Of a stretch of DNA of 64,000 nt, positions 55,516 to 64,000 are shown piece after piece (positions within the stretch are counted from its first letter, which is position 1; each line of letters opens with the position of its first letter). The translations under genes and the position numbers were made by a program. The notes beneath the pieces are model-generated. The model saw only the letters and a list, made by a program, of their open reading frames with translations, was not told the origin of the DNA and made no database searches. The stretch comes from Denitratisoma oestradiolicum (GTDB lineage Bacteria > Pseudomonadota > Gammaproteobacteria > Burkholderiales > Rhodocyclaceae). The stretch covers positions 2,294,001 to 2,358,000 of the forward strand of contig NZ_LR778301.1 in NCBI RefSeq assembly GCF_902813185.1. The letters are read 5' to 3'.

Positions 55516-56556
55516 TCAGCAGATGCGCGGCAGTTGCTCCCCCGAGAGCCAATCCACATGGCGCCGGCCGCCGAAGCGGGTGCGCATCTGCACGAAGCAA
55601 GCCGGGTCGGCCTGAACCCGGCCCACCAGGGCCGCTTCCCGACCCAGCGGATGGGCGCTCAGCGCTGCCAGGGCCGCAGCCTCCTGTTCCGGCGGACAGA
55701 TGACCACCAACCGGCCTTCGCAGGCCACGTTGAGAGGGTCCAGTCCCAGCAGCTCGCAGGCGGCGGCCACGGCGGGACGGACAGGGATCGCCGCCTCCTC
55801 GATCACCATCCCAACACCAGACTGCCGGGAGATTTCGTTCAGGGTCGAGGCCAGGCCGCCCCGGGTGGGGTCCCGCAGGCAGCGGATGGTGGGGACGGCA
55901 TCTAGCAGCGTCTTCACCAGACCATGAAGGGCCGCCGTGTCGGAGACGATGGGGGCATCGAAGGCCAGCCCTTCCCGCAGGGACATGATGGCCATGCCAT
56001 GGTCGCCGATGGGACCGGAGAGCAGTACCCCGTCACCGGGCCGGGCATGGGCGCCGGACAGATCCACATCCTCCCGCAGGGAGCCTACGCCGGTGGTAGT
56101 GATGAACACCCCGTCAGCCTTGCCGGCCTCCACCACCTTGGTGTCGCCCGTCACCACCGGCACCCCGGCTTCCCGGGCCGCCGTCGCCATGGAATCGACG
56201 ATGCGGATCAGGTCGGCCAGGGGAAAGCCCTCCTCCAGGATGAAACTGGCGGCAAGATACAGGGGTGTTGCTCCCATCACCGCCACGTCGTTCAGAGTGC
56301 CATGAACCGCCAGACAACCGATGTCGCCCCCAGGGAAAAATAGGGGCGAAACCACATGAGCATCGGTGGCAATGACGATCCGACCACCAGGGGCCGGCAG
56401 CCGGGCGCCGTCATCGCCCTGATTCAGATATTCATTGCCCAGGGCTCGGGCGAAGACTTCCCCAATAAGCTGCATCATGGCCCGCCCCCCGGCCCCCTGG
56501 GACAACTCCACCCGGCCATGACGCCGGTCCAGGGGTTTTACGTAGTCCGGCTTCAA
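55516..56556 (-). CDS. hypE: Hydrogenase maturation protein HypE
   Basis: Dehydrates the carbamoyl thioester on its C-terminal Cys to thiocyanate, giving the CN ligand of [NiFe] hydrogenase. The protein ends in PRIC with the needed terminal Cys. GAGGRAMMQLI opens the AIR-synthase-like domain, followed by DAHVVSPLFFPGGDIG and TLNDVAVMGA. The TTG start (LKPDYVKPLDRRH) overlaps the hypC stop as TTGA. It is 346 residues. In most clusters hypD lies between hypC and hypE; here it is absent. Confidence 0.95.
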   Translation of the reverse strand: MKPDYVKPLDRRHGRVELSQGAGGRAMMQLIGEVFARALGNEYLNQGDDGARLPAPGGRIVIATDAHVVSPLFFPGGDIGCLAVHGTLNDVAVMGATPLYLAASFILEEGFPLADLIRIVDSMATAAREAGVPVVTGDTKVVEAGKADGVFITTTGVGSLREDVDLSGAHARPGDGVLLSGPIGDHGMAIMSLREGLAFDAPIVSDTAALHGLVKTLLDAVPTIRCLRDPTRGGLASTLNEISRQSGVGMVIEEAAIPVRPAVAAACELLGLDPLNVACEGRLVVICPPEQEAAALAALSAHPLGREAALVGRVQADPACFVQMRTRFGGRRHVDWLSGEQLPRIC

Positions 56557-56789
56557 GGCGCCGCCCCGTCGGCCTGGGAGGCCATCTCGGCGAACAGATC
56601 CAGAGTGCGCTGCGCTTCCTCGGTATCCAGTTTTTCCAGGGCATGGCCCACGTGGAGGATCACGTAATCGCCCACGGCCACACCCTCCACCAGGGCCAGG
56701 GAAATTTCCTTGCGCACGCCGTCCAGGTCCACGATGGCATTCTCGTCGCCCAGCAATTCCACGACCCGCACCGGCATCGCAAGACACAT
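56553..56789 (-). CDS. hypC: Hydrogenase maturation chaperone HypC
   Basis: Small chaperone (78 residues) that carries the Fe(CN)2CO unit to the hydrogenase large subunit with HypD. It starts MCLAMPVRVVEL, with the essential Cys2; the ATG at 56789 gives this end, and GGAG precedes it at eight bases. A TTG two codons upstream would bury Cys2. The GDYVILHVGHALEKLD segment matches the family. Gene context: after hypF, overlapping hypE. Confidence 0.95.
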   Translation of the reverse strand: MCLAMPVRVVELLGDENAIVDLDGVRKEISLALVEGVAVGDYVILHVGHALEKLDTEEAQRTLDLFAEMASQADGAAP

Positions 56790-56791
56790 AT

Positions 56792-59074
56792 TCAATACTC
56801 CATTTTCTGCCTGGCCACCCAGGCCTGGCCCAGGGAAATGCCGCCGTCGCCCGGCGGCAACTGTCGCGCCCGAAGCACCGTGAGTCCGGCATTCTCCAGA
56901 CTATCCACCAAATTCAGGGCCAGTATCCGGTTCAACAGGCAACCGCCCCCCAGGGCCACCACCGAGAGGCCCCGCTCCTGGGCAGCCCCCAGCAGCCATT
57001 GTGCCAGGGCCGCACCCAGGCTGGCGTGGAACCGGGCCGCCGCCTCGCCGCTTGTCCCGGTCCAGTCCGCCAGCCGTGCCAGCAGGGGCAACAGATCGAG
57101 CTTGCGCTCCGTGGTGATGTGCCAGGCGTCGTCCCAGGCCGGCGCATCACCATGGCCGACGGCCCGGGCCTCCAGCAGCATCGCCGCCTGGCCCTCGAAA
57201 TTCGACTCCAGGGCCACGCCCAGCAAAGCCGCAGCAGCATCGAAGACCCGACCCAGGCTGGAGGTTTCCGGGCAGTGCCGGCCCTGTTGCAGCAACGCCG
57301 CCAGGGCTGGCGCCAGGGGCCGATCAGCGAAGCGACGAGGTATCTCATCGCCCCGCCCCAGGCGGTGCAAGGCGGCGGCCCCCAGGCGCCAGGGCTCCCG
57401 GGCCGCCCGATCCCCTCCGGGCAGGGGCAGGGTTTCCAGGTGTCCCAGGCGGGAAAAACCGGCCACCTCCAGCAGCAGCAATTCGCCTCCCCAGGCCTGG
57501 CCGTCGCTGCCCAGCCCCATTCCGTCCAGGGCCAGGCCCAACAGGGGCCCTTCGTGGCCATGCTCGGCGGCGATGGCGGCCAGATGGGCCTGATGATGCT
57601 GCACAGCCAGGGCGGGAATACCGCGCTGGGCAGCAAAATCCAGGGCGTAGCGGGTGGCGTGGAAATCCGGATGCAGGTCATGCGCTACGATGGCCGGTTC
57701 CACCTCCAGGATGGACAGCAGATGGGCCACGGTCTGCTCGAAGAAATCGTAACTGGCGACGTTTTCCTGATCCCCCAGATGCTGGGAAACGAAGGCCTCG
57801 TCGCCCCGGGTCAGGCAGACGGTATTCTTGAGCCCGCCCCCCAGGGCCAGCACGCTAGGGCCGGCACGGGGCAGGCGGATGGCGCTCGGCGTATAGCCCC
57901 GGGCGCGGCGGATGAAAGCCGGCGTCCGGCCGGCCCGCAGCACGCTGTCGTCACAGCGCACCAGGATGTCCCGGTCGTGGAGCAGCAAGGCGTCGGCGAT
58001 GCCCTGGAGGCAGGCCAGGGCCTCCTGGTTGTCGATCACCAGGGGCTCGCCGCCAGGATTGGCGCTGGTCATTACCAGCAACAGGGGCTGGGTCTGACGC
58101 AACCAGTCCATGCCCGCCGGGCGTCCCGCCGCCTCGTGGAACAGCAGGAACTGGATCGGCGTGCAGGGCAACATGGCCCCCAGTTCGACCAGACCCGGCG
58201 CCAGGCCTTCAAGTTCGGCCCCCTTGGGCAACAGCACCACCGGCCGCTCCGGGGATTCCAGCAGGGCCAGGGCGGAGGCATCCACCTGGGCCCAGGGCAC
58301 GAGGGAAGCGGCATTGGCCGCCATCAGGGCGAAGGGTTTCTGCTCCCGGTTCTTGCGAAGGCGCAGACGGGCCACGGCCGCCCCATTGCGGGCATCGCAG
58401 GCCAGATGAAAGCCGCCCAGGCCCTTGATGGCGACGATGTCCCCGGCCCGCAAGCGTTCCAGGCAGACGGCAATGGGGTCGCCGGCCAGGGCGCGGCCCT
58501 GCCCATCGAGCAGACCGAGTCGGGGACCACAGGCCGGGCAGCAGATGGGCTCCGCATGGAAGCGCCGGTCGGCCGGGTCGGTGTATTCCCGGGTGCAATC
58601 GGCGCACAGGGCAAAACCCGCCATGCTGGTATGGGCCCGGTCGTAGGGCAGGCGCCGGGTCAGGCTGTAACGGGGACCGCAGTGGGTACAGGTGATGAAA
58701 GGGTGGCGCCAGCGCCGATCAGCGGGATCGAAGAGTTCCCGCAGACAGTCGCCGCAGGTCGCCGTATCTGGCCCAATGACCGTTTGCACCGCACCGCCGC
58801 CGCTATCGACGATACGGAAGTCTCCATGACCCGTTGCCGGCTCGACGCGGGTAGATATCTGATCAACCCGCGCCCCGAGTGGCGCCTCGGCTTGAAGCCG
58901 GGATATCAGCGCATCCAGCGCCGCATCCGGACCTTCCGCCAGGATATGGACGCCGGCGGCATCATTGCGAACCCATCCTGCCAGGCCCAGTTCCCGGGCC
59001 AGATGCCAGACGAAGGGGCGGAAGCCCACGCCCTGCACCAAACCCCGGATGTGGATGCTGCGGCCGGTCCTCAC
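56792..59074 (-). CDS. hypF: Carbamoyltransferase HypF
   Basis: Uses carbamoyl phosphate and ATP to carbamoylate the HypE Cys. The 760-residue protein has an acylphosphatase domain ([14 protein letters not shown]), two zinc fingers (CGDC...CTHC and CADC...CPAC), a YrdC domain ([16 protein letters not shown]) and the Kae1-like domain with [13 protein letters not shown] and [11 protein letters not shown]. The GTG start overlaps the hypB stop as GTGA. An upstream ATG would add 59 unrelated residues. It is full length. Confidence 0.95.
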   Translation of the reverse strand: MRTGRSIHIRGLVQGVGFRPFVWHLARELGLAGWVRNDAAGVHILAEGPDAALDALISRLQAEAPLGARVDQISTRVEPATGHGDFRIVDSGGGAVQTVIGPDTATCGDCLRELFDPADRRWRHPFITCTHCGPRYSLTRRLPYDRAHTSMAGFALCADCTREYTDPADRRFHAEPICCPACGPRLGLLDGQGRALAGDPIAVCLERLRAGDIVAIKGLGGFHLACDARNGAAVARLRLRKNREQKPFALMAANAASLVPWAQVDASALALLESPERPVVLLPKGAELEGLAPGLVELGAMLPCTPIQFLLFHEAAGRPAGMDWLRQTQPLLLVMTSANPGGEPLVIDNQEALACLQGIADALLLHDRDILVRCDDSVLRAGRTPAFIRRARGYTPSAIRLPRAGPSVLALGGGLKNTVCLTRGDEAFVSQHLGDQENVASYDFFEQTVAHLLSILEVEPAIVAHDLHPDFHATRYALDFAAQRGIPALAVQHHQAHLAAIAAEHGHEGPLLGLALDGMGLGSDGQAWGGELLLLEVAGFSRLGHLETLPLPGGDRAAREPWRLGAAALHRLGRGDEIPRRFADRPLAPALAALLQQGRHCPETSSLGRVFDAAAALLGVALESNFEGQAAMLLEARAVGHGDAPAWDDAWHITTERKLDLLPLLARLADWTGTSGEAAARFHASLGAALAQWLLGAAQERGLSVVALGGGCLLNRILALNLVDSLENAGLTVLRARQLPPGDGGISLGQAWVARQKMEY

Positions 59075-59844
59075 AGCCCGGCGGCACCGTTCCGGGTCGC
59101 CTCCGCCCCGGCGAACAACCAGTCCAGCCAGTCGTCCATGCCCTCCCCGCTCCTCGCCGACACCTGGATGATCCGCAGGGCCGGGTTGATGCGCCGGGCG
59201 TAAGCCATGGCCTGGTCCACGTCGAAATCCAGGTGGGGCAGCAGGTCGCATTTATTGAGCAACATCAGGGAAGCGGCGCGGAACATGTCCGGGTACTTGA
59301 GAGGCTTGTCCTCTCCTTCAGTCACCGACAGGATCACCACCTTGTGAGCCTCCCCCAGGTCGAAGGCCGCCGGGCAGACCAGGTTGCCCACGTTCTCTAT
59401 CATCAGCACCCCCCCGTCCGCCAGAGGCAGACGCGCCAGGGCCCGGCCCACCATCAGGGCATCCAGATGGCAACCCTTGCCGGTATTGATCTGCACCGCT
59501 GGCGCCCCGGCGGCCCGGATGCGCTCGGCATCCTGGCTGGTCTGCTGGTCTCCCTCCACCACGGCCAGGGGCAGGCGGCCCGCCAGGGCCTGGATGGTCT
59601 TCACCAGCAGGGTGGTCTTGCCGGAACCGGGGCTCGACACCAGATTGAGGGCGAAGACCCCCAGCTCCGCCAGGCGTTCCCGGTTGATCCTGGCCAGGAC
59701 GGCGTTCTTTTCCAGGATGTCCTGCTCCACCCGCACACGCCGCGACTCGGCCTTGACGTTGGGCCTGCTGGAGACGGGCTGATAGGGATGGGAAGGTCCA
59801 TCCAGGATGGCCTCATCTCCACTGCAACCACAGGTCGTGCACAT
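59071..59844 (-). CDS. hypB: Hydrogenase nickel incorporation GTPase HypB
   Basis: GTPase delivering nickel to the hydrogenase precursor. It has 257 residues. The N-terminal MCTTCGC is the high-affinity Ni site. There is no His-rich stretch, so nickel storage is unlikely. The P-loop is [11 protein letters not shown], followed by EGDQQT and [10 protein letters not shown] with the conserved metal-binding Cys, and [13 protein letters not shown] precedes the start. It lies 5 bp after hypA. Confidence 0.95.
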   Translation of the reverse strand: MCTTCGCSGDEAILDGPSHPYQPVSSRPNVKAESRRVRVEQDILEKNAVLARINRERLAELGVFALNLVSSPGSGKTTLLVKTIQALAGRLPLAVVEGDQQTSQDAERIRAAGAPAVQINTGKGCHLDALMVGRALARLPLADGGVLMIENVGNLVCPAAFDLGEAHKVVILSVTEGEDKPLKYPDMFRAASLMLLNKCDLLPHLDFDVDQAMAYARRINPALRIIQVSARSGEGMDDWLDWLFAGAEATRNGAAGL

Positions 59845-59849
59845 GCTTG

Positions 59850-60191
59850 CTACTCCACTTCCAGTTCCTTGACGCGCATCTGGTCGCCACCGGTGATCCG
59901 CAGCTCGAAGCCGCCACATTGTGGGCAGATGCCGTCATCGTCCAGCAAGGCCACCTCGGCCTGACACTGCCTGCACCAGGCCTGGCCCGGCAGATCGATG
60001 ATTTCCAGCCGGGCGCCCTCGGCAAGCGTGCCCGTCATCGCGTCATCGAAACAGAAGCGCAGGGCCTCAGTTTCCACCGCCGCCAGGCGACCGATCTCCA
60101 GCCAGACCGTGCGCACCCTTGCAAAACCCTCGCGCCGTGCCGCCTCCGCTATCAGTTCCATTACCCCTTCGGCGAGGGACATCTCGTGCAT
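59850..60191 (-). CDS. hypA: Hydrogenase nickel metallochaperone HypA
   Basis: Hands nickel to HypB and the hydrogenase. The 113-residue protein begins [14 protein letters not shown] with the Ni-binding His2, and carries the zinc cysteines as CRQC and CPQC. The start at MHEM is required for His2; AAGGA lies nine bases upstream. It is the first gene of the hyp group, transcribed away from the CheY-like gene. Confidence 0.95.
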   Translation of the reverse strand: MHEMSLAEGVMELIAEAARREGFARVRTVWLEIGRLAAVETEALRFCFDDAMTGTLAEGARLEIIDLPGQAWCRQCQAEVALLDDDGICPQCGGFELRITGGDQMRVKELEVE

Positions 60192-60315
60192 GAAAAATCC
60201 GTCCTTGAAATTCAGGACGACAGTGTGCCGCTGAACCCTTAGAGAAACCAAGACCTATCCCAAAGCTTCAGGAATAAATTTATCCACTCCAATCTAATGG
60301 TCACCTCAAATAAAG

Positions 60316-60329
60316 TTGACCCAGCTCAA
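60316..60329. promoter_or_regulatory. Degenerate FNR-like site upstream of hypA
   Basis: TTGAC-CCAG-CTCAA differs from TTGAT-N4-ATCAA at two bases. It lies about 130 bp upstream of hypA, in the divergent gap with the CheY-like gene. On the minus strand TAGATT at 60296-60291 could be a -10. FNR-like control of hyp genes is common, but the match is imperfect and could be chance. The rest of the 281-bp gap shows no gene. Confidence 0.3.
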
Positions 60330-60472
60330 GGATGTCATGGAGTTGTAATAAAATTCCGCGCTATCATCAGGGTCGAAATGTTGCAGCACGGCACAAAATA
60401 TTGCAGTCCAGCCGGGGCTTTGCAACAGATCGCAAGTGTTTTATCGGGGGCTTGCCCCTTCATGGGGGAAAT

Positions 60473-60838
60473 ATGAAAAACATCATGTTGGTGGATGACT
60501 CCGCCACCATCCTTCTGTCCATCTCCAACATTCTCGGCAAGGCGGGTTATGGCGTGGAAAAAGCCGCCAACGCCGCCGAGGGCCTGGCCAAATTCAAGGC
60601 CGGCGCCAAGATCGACTTGCTGATCACCGATCTCAACATGCCGGGCATGAACGGCATCGACTTCATCAAGCAGGTGCGCACCCTGCCCAACTACAAGTTC
60701 ATGCCCATCCTCTTCCTGACCACCGAATCCCAGCAATCCAAACGTATGGAAGCCAAGGCTGCCGGCGCCTCGGGCTGGCTGGTCAAGCCCGCCACCGCCG
60801 ACGAGCTGCTCAACACCGTCAAGCTCGTCATCCGCTGA
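60473..60838 (+). CDS. CheY-like single-domain response regulator
   Basis: A 121-residue receiver with no output domain. It starts [13 protein letters not shown], has the phospho-acceptor Asp in [13 protein letters not shown] and the Lys in [17 protein letters not shown] precedes the ATG. It opens a chemosensory operon with the receptor, STAS and CheA genes, and so is the likely phosphate acceptor of the CheA here. Confidence 0.94.
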   Translation: MKNIMLVDDSATILLSISNILGKAGYGVEKAANAAEGLAKFKAGAKIDLLITDLNMPGMNGIDFIKQVRTLPNYKFMPILFLTTESQQSKRMEAKAAGASGWLVKPATADELLNTVKLVIR

Positions 60839-60852
60839 GCCGGGGAGGCATC

Positions 60853-62139
60853 ATGGAGGAGAGGAATCCAGAAGCGCTTATTCTCTGGCGCACCACGGCG
60901 ATTTTTTTGGTCATTGGCCTTGTGGCCTCGCTGACAGTTTACTTTTTCAATCACTGGTTTCATGAAGAGTTCCTCCCTTCCCTGGGTATCACCCAACCAT
61001 TGGGTGCCAGTATCGGCACCCTCCTGATTCTCGCCACCGCCTATATCTGCCAACGAATCGTTTCCTTCGCCCTGTTCCGGGACACCCTGTACGGCATGAG
61101 CCGCCACAGCGAAGAAGATGCCCGGCGCCAGGCCGCTCTGTTGGCCACTGCCGAGGAAGTGGCCCGGGAGCTCGACCAGGTGAGAACCTTCAACGACGTG
61201 GTGCGGGGTCAGCTTTCCACCATCACCGAGGAAACCGAGAAGGCGGCCTACGACATCACCTCCAACCTCCAGACCATCGATGGCGTGGTGGGCGACCTGT
61301 CGGCCTTTGTCGCCGCCACCCAGAACGAGTCGTCGGAACTCCTGAACGAGTCGGAAGCCCGGATCGAGCGCAACCGGACACTGATCGCCACCCTGGAGGA
61401 ATATATCCAGATGCGCATCAGCGCCGCCGAAGCCGACCAGCAGCGAGTCAATACGGTAGTGCAGGAGGCCCGGTCCCTGGGCTCTCTGGTGGAACTGATC
61501 CGCAAGGTCTCGGCCCAGACCAATCTGCTGGCGCTCAATGCCGCCATCGAGGCGGCCCGGGCCGGCGAAGCCGGCCGGGGCTTCGCCGTGGTGGCCGACG
61601 AGGTGAGGAAGCTTTCCGCCGAGGCCGACAAGGCCGTGAATCAGATCAACCAGGGCATCCTCAAGGTTTCCAACACCATCGAGACCCAGTTCCAGGACAA
61701 GCTTTCCGCCGAGCAGATCGAGCAGGAGCAAAACGCCCTCTCCAGTTTCGCCAAACAACTGGATGAGCTGGGCAGCAGCTATCAGGAAGTCACGGCCCAC
61801 GAGACCCAGGTGCTGCTGAAGATCAGGGAAAGCAGCAAGCAACTGGAAGACATGTTCCTCAACGCCATGGCCAGCGTCCAATTCCAGGACATGACGCGCC
61901 AACAGATCGAACAGGTCACCGACGCCCTCAACCGCCTGGACAGCCACAGTCAGTTGCTGGCGGAACGACTCAAGGCCTCGGAACAGACGGATGTCCAGAT
62001 GCAGCCCCTGTCCCAGCACCTGGAGCAGATCTACGGCCAATACGTGATGTCATCCCAGCGCAAAATCCATTCGCATTCCCTGAAGCAACAAGACAGGATG
62101 GCCAACGACGCATCCGGGCCGAAAGTCGAGCTTTTCTGA
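60853..62139 (+). CDS. Methyl-accepting chemotaxis-type receptor, membrane anchored
   Basis: A 428-residue protein with two transmembrane helices (about 13-33 and 50-70) and only a short periplasmic loop between them. The signalling hairpin has [20 protein letters not shown] and [16 protein letters not shown]. No HAMP or sensor domain is apparent. It ends with a long coiled coil carrying [19 protein letters not shown], seen in receptor-like proteins that handle non-flagellar outputs. Overlap of purpose with the CheY-like gene 14 bp upstream is expected. Confidence 0.9.
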   Translation: MEERNPEALILWRTTAIFLVIGLVASLTVYFFNHWFHEEFLPSLGITQPLGASIGTLLILATAYICQRIVSFALFRDTLYGMSRHSEEDARRQAALLATAEEVARELDQVRTFNDVVRGQLSTITEETEKAAYDITSNLQTIDGVVGDLSAFVAATQNESSELLNESEARIERNRTLIATLEEYIQMRISAAEADQQRVNTVVQEARSLGSLVELIRKVSAQTNLLALNAAIEAARAGEAGRGFAVVADEVRKLSAEADKAVNQINQGILKVSNTIETQFQDKLSAEQIEQEQNALSSFAKQLDELGSSYQEVTAHETQVLLKIRESSKQLEDMFLNAMASVQFQDMTRQQIEQVTDALNRLDSHSQLLAERLKASEQTDVQMQPLSQHLEQIYGQYVMSSQRKIHSHSLKQQDRMANDASGPKVELF

Positions 62140-62154
62140 CAAGGAGTCCAAGCC

Positions 62155-62493
62155 TTGACCCATTTCGCCACCCAGACCCTCGTCGGCGACGGCGCCGTCA
62201 GGTTGACCCTCGACGGCAGCCTGCTGATCTACAACGCCGAGGAAACCAAGCATCGGCTGATCGACACCCTCGAAACGGTGCAGTTGCTGGAACTCGATCT
62301 CTCCCATGTCAGCGAGATCGACACCGCCGGCATGCAGTTGCTGATCCTGGTCAAGCAGGAGAGCCTGCGCCATGACAAGACCCTGCGCATCGTTGCCCAC
62401 AGCCCGGCAGTGCAGGAGGTGATCGAATTTTTCAACATGGTGTCCTTTTTTGGGGACCCGGTGGTAATTCCCGCCGGGGAAGGGAGCCGATGA
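62155..62493 (+). CDS. STAS-domain protein
   Basis: A 112-residue single STAS domain, related to anti-sigma-factor antagonists. The phosphorylatable region is EIDTAGMQLL. In chemosensory operons such proteins may be switched by phosphorylation. It starts with TTG; AAGGAG lies eight bases upstream, and no ATG fits. It precedes cheA with a one-base overlap of the stop region (TGA-ATG). Confidence 0.88.
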   Translation: MTHFATQTLVGDGAVRLTLDGSLLIYNAEETKHRLIDTLETVQLLELDLSHVSEIDTAGMQLLILVKQESLRHDKTLRIVAHSPAVQEVIEFFNMVSFFGDPVVIPAGEGSR

Positions 62494-64000
62494 ATGGATG
62501 AGCTGCACAGCGTATTCGCCCAGGAATCCCGGGAGCAGTTGACCGAAATGGAAGCCGGCCTGCTGGGCATGGAACAAGGCGACCACGACGCCGAGACCAT
62601 TAACAGCATCTTCCGCGCCGCTCACACCATCAAGGGCGCCTCCGGCGTGGTGGAACTGCACCAGATCGAAGGCTTCACCCATGTCATGGAAAACGCCCTG
62701 GACAAGCTGCGCAATGGCGAAATCCAGGTCAGCAGCGAGCTGATCACCGCCCTGCTCAGATGCTGCGACCATCTGGGCGCCCTGCTGACCCGGGTCGAGG
62801 AAGGCAATCTGGAACCTGCGGAGGAATTGCAGGGCGCGGGGGACCTGATCGCCGAGGCACTCCGCAACCTGATCGGGGAAAACGCCGACGGCGCCGGCCT
62901 GCCGGAAACCCAGGCCGCCGAGGTGGAGCGCGATGGCGAAGGCGCCGCCATGAACGACTGCTGGCACCTCTCGGTGCGCTTTGGCCGCAATGTGCTCCGG
63001 AACGGCATGGAACCCATGGCCTTCCTGCGCTACCTCTTGTCTCTGGGCGAGATCGTCCATATGGCCACCATCACCGATGCCATCCCCCCAGCCGAGGAGA
63101 TGGATCCGGAATCCTGCTACCTGGGCTTCGAGATCAATTTCCGCAGCCATGCCGACAAGGCCGCCATCGAGCGGGTGTTCGAGTTCGTGCGGGACGACTG
63201 CGACCTGCACATCCTGCCCCCCCACAGCAAGCTGGACGATTTCCTGCACCTGATCGAGACCCTGCCGGAGGAAAACCTGCGCATCGGCGAAATCCTGGTC
63301 CGATGCGGCGCCCTGACCCAGGAAGAACTGGACCAGGGCCTGCGGCGGCAAAAGGCCGCCGATGTCCTGGGCCAGAAAATGGCCGAGCAGGAGGGCGAAC
63401 CGCCCCCGCCTCCGACCCATCTGGGAGAAATCCTGGTCAAGCAGCATGTAGTCCATCCGGAGGTCGTCGAGGCCGCCGCCGCCCGGCAGAAGCAGGTCAG
63501 CGACAAAAAGGCCGCCGACGCCCGTCTGATCCGGGTCCATGCCGACAAGCTGGACCAGTTGATCGACCTGGTCGGGGAACTGGTAATCGCCGGCGCCAGC
63601 GCCAATCTGCTGGCTCAGAAGAGCGGCCAGACGGCCCTGGTAGAGACCACCTCGGTCCTCTCCCGACTGGTGGAAAGCATCCGGGACTCCGCCCTGCAAC
63701 TACGCATGGTGCAGATCGGCGAGACCTTCAATCGCTTTCAGCGGGTGGTGCGCGATGTTTCCAAGGAACTGGGCAAGGACATCGATCTGGTGATTTCCGG
63801 CGCCGAGACCGAGCTGGACAAGTCGGTGGTGGAAAAGATCGGCGATCCCCTGATGCATCTGGTGCGCAACGCCATGGACCATGGCATCGAACCGGCCGAG
63901 TTGCGGGCCAGCCGGGGCAAGCCCGTCAAGGGACGGGTGGAGCTCAACGCCTTCCATGATTCCGGCAGCATCGTCATCGAAGTGGCGGATGACGGCGGCG
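62494..64000 (+). CDS. cheA: Chemotaxis histidine kinase CheA, 3' end outside window
   Basis: Hybrid chemosensory kinase. The HPt domain at the N-terminus has the phospho-His at residue 44 (RAAHTIKGASG). Next is a CheA-type regulatory region, then two short similar units, LRIGEILVRCGALTQEEL and HLGEILVKQHVVHPEV, which look like MshEN/GspE-type modules. Dimerisation begins at LIDLVGELVIAGA, and the kinase N-box HLVRNAMDHGIE and the start of the G1 box are visible before the edge. The rest, including the CheW-like domain, lies outside. It ends at an open frame. Confidence 0.95.
   Translation, partial: MDELHSVFAQESREQLTEMEAGLLGMEQGDHDAETINSIFRAAHTIKGASGVVELHQIEGFTHVMENALDKLRNGEIQVSSELITALLRCCDHLGALLTRVEEGNLEPAEELQGAGDLIAEALRNLIGENADGAGLPETQAAEVERDGEGAAMNDCWHLSVRFGRNVLRNGMEPMAFLRYLLSLGEIVHMATITDAIPPAEEMDPESCYLGFEINFRSHADKAAIERVFEFVRDDCDLHILPPHSKLDDFLHLIETLPEENLRIGEILVRCGALTQEELDQGLRRQKAADVLGQKMAEQEGEPPPPPTHLGEILVKQHVVHPEVVEAAAARQKQVSDKKAADARLIRVHADKLDQLIDLVGELVIAGASANLLAQKSGQTALVETTSVLSRLVESIRDSALQLRMVQIGETFNRFQRVVRDVSKELGKDIDLVISGAETELDKSVVEKIGDPLMHLVRNAMDHGIEPAELRASRGKPVKGRVELNAFHDSGSIVIEVADDGG

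Noticed and set aside
56999..59203. Long open frame antisense to hypF (about 730 codons)
   Set aside because: Same artefact; hypF on the minus strand has complete domains and a coupled start.

Overview
The window is high-G+C chromosomal DNA from a betaproteobacterium, most likely Rhodocyclales or a relative such as Sterolibacteriaceae. This is inferred from family resemblance and gene order: yceD-rpmF-plsX-fabHDG-acpP-fabF facing maf, and rne-rluC-gph-sppA next to an RsmI-like methylase. No tRNA, rRNA, CRISPR array, insertion sequence or prophage was recognised.

Layout. Positions 1-6681 hold a two-partner secretion pair on the minus strand: an outer-membrane TpsB transporter and a very large TpsA exoprotein that runs off the left edge. 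Positions 6801-19000 are mostly core genes: the fatty-acid/phospholipid operon, then maf/yceF, an RsmI-like methylase, an S49 peptidase, a Gph-like phosphatase, rluC and rne. An SDR plus EthD-like pair sits between gph and rluC. Positions 22370-32590 carry ETF-ubiquinone oxidoreductase, ComEC, LolD/LolC, an RpfE-type protein, RecJ, a HIT protein and an MlaF-type ATPase that has no MlaE partner here.

Positions 32593-43057 form an accessory lipid/steroid-like cluster: a TetR regulator, acyl-CoA dehydrogenase, LLM flavin oxidoreductase, DUF1214-like protein, sulfotransferase, SDR, then a second DUF1214-like protein and second sulfotransferase, a deazaflavin-type reductase, another SDR, and a nine-codon remnant of a further SDR. 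A candidate operator overlaps the -35 box of a good promoter in front of the dehydrogenase. The repeated DUF1214/sulfotransferase unit is the best candidate for an undescribed system.

Positions 43125-55486 are a biotin locus (bioA, bioF, bioH, bioC, bioD, all minus strand) interleaved with signalling genes. An Aer-like chemoreceptor lies between bioA and bioF, with a perfect FNR-type box upstream. Between bioC and bioD lie an outer-membrane barrel, a small periplasmic binding protein, a histidine kinase and a REC-DUF3369-degenerate GGDEF-EAL protein; bioD overlaps the last by TTGA. Upstream is hypABFCE for [NiFe]-hydrogenase maturation, lacking hypD and any hydrogenase gene. The right edge begins a chemosensory operon: CheY-like receiver, membrane receptor, STAS protein and a CheA that runs off the end.
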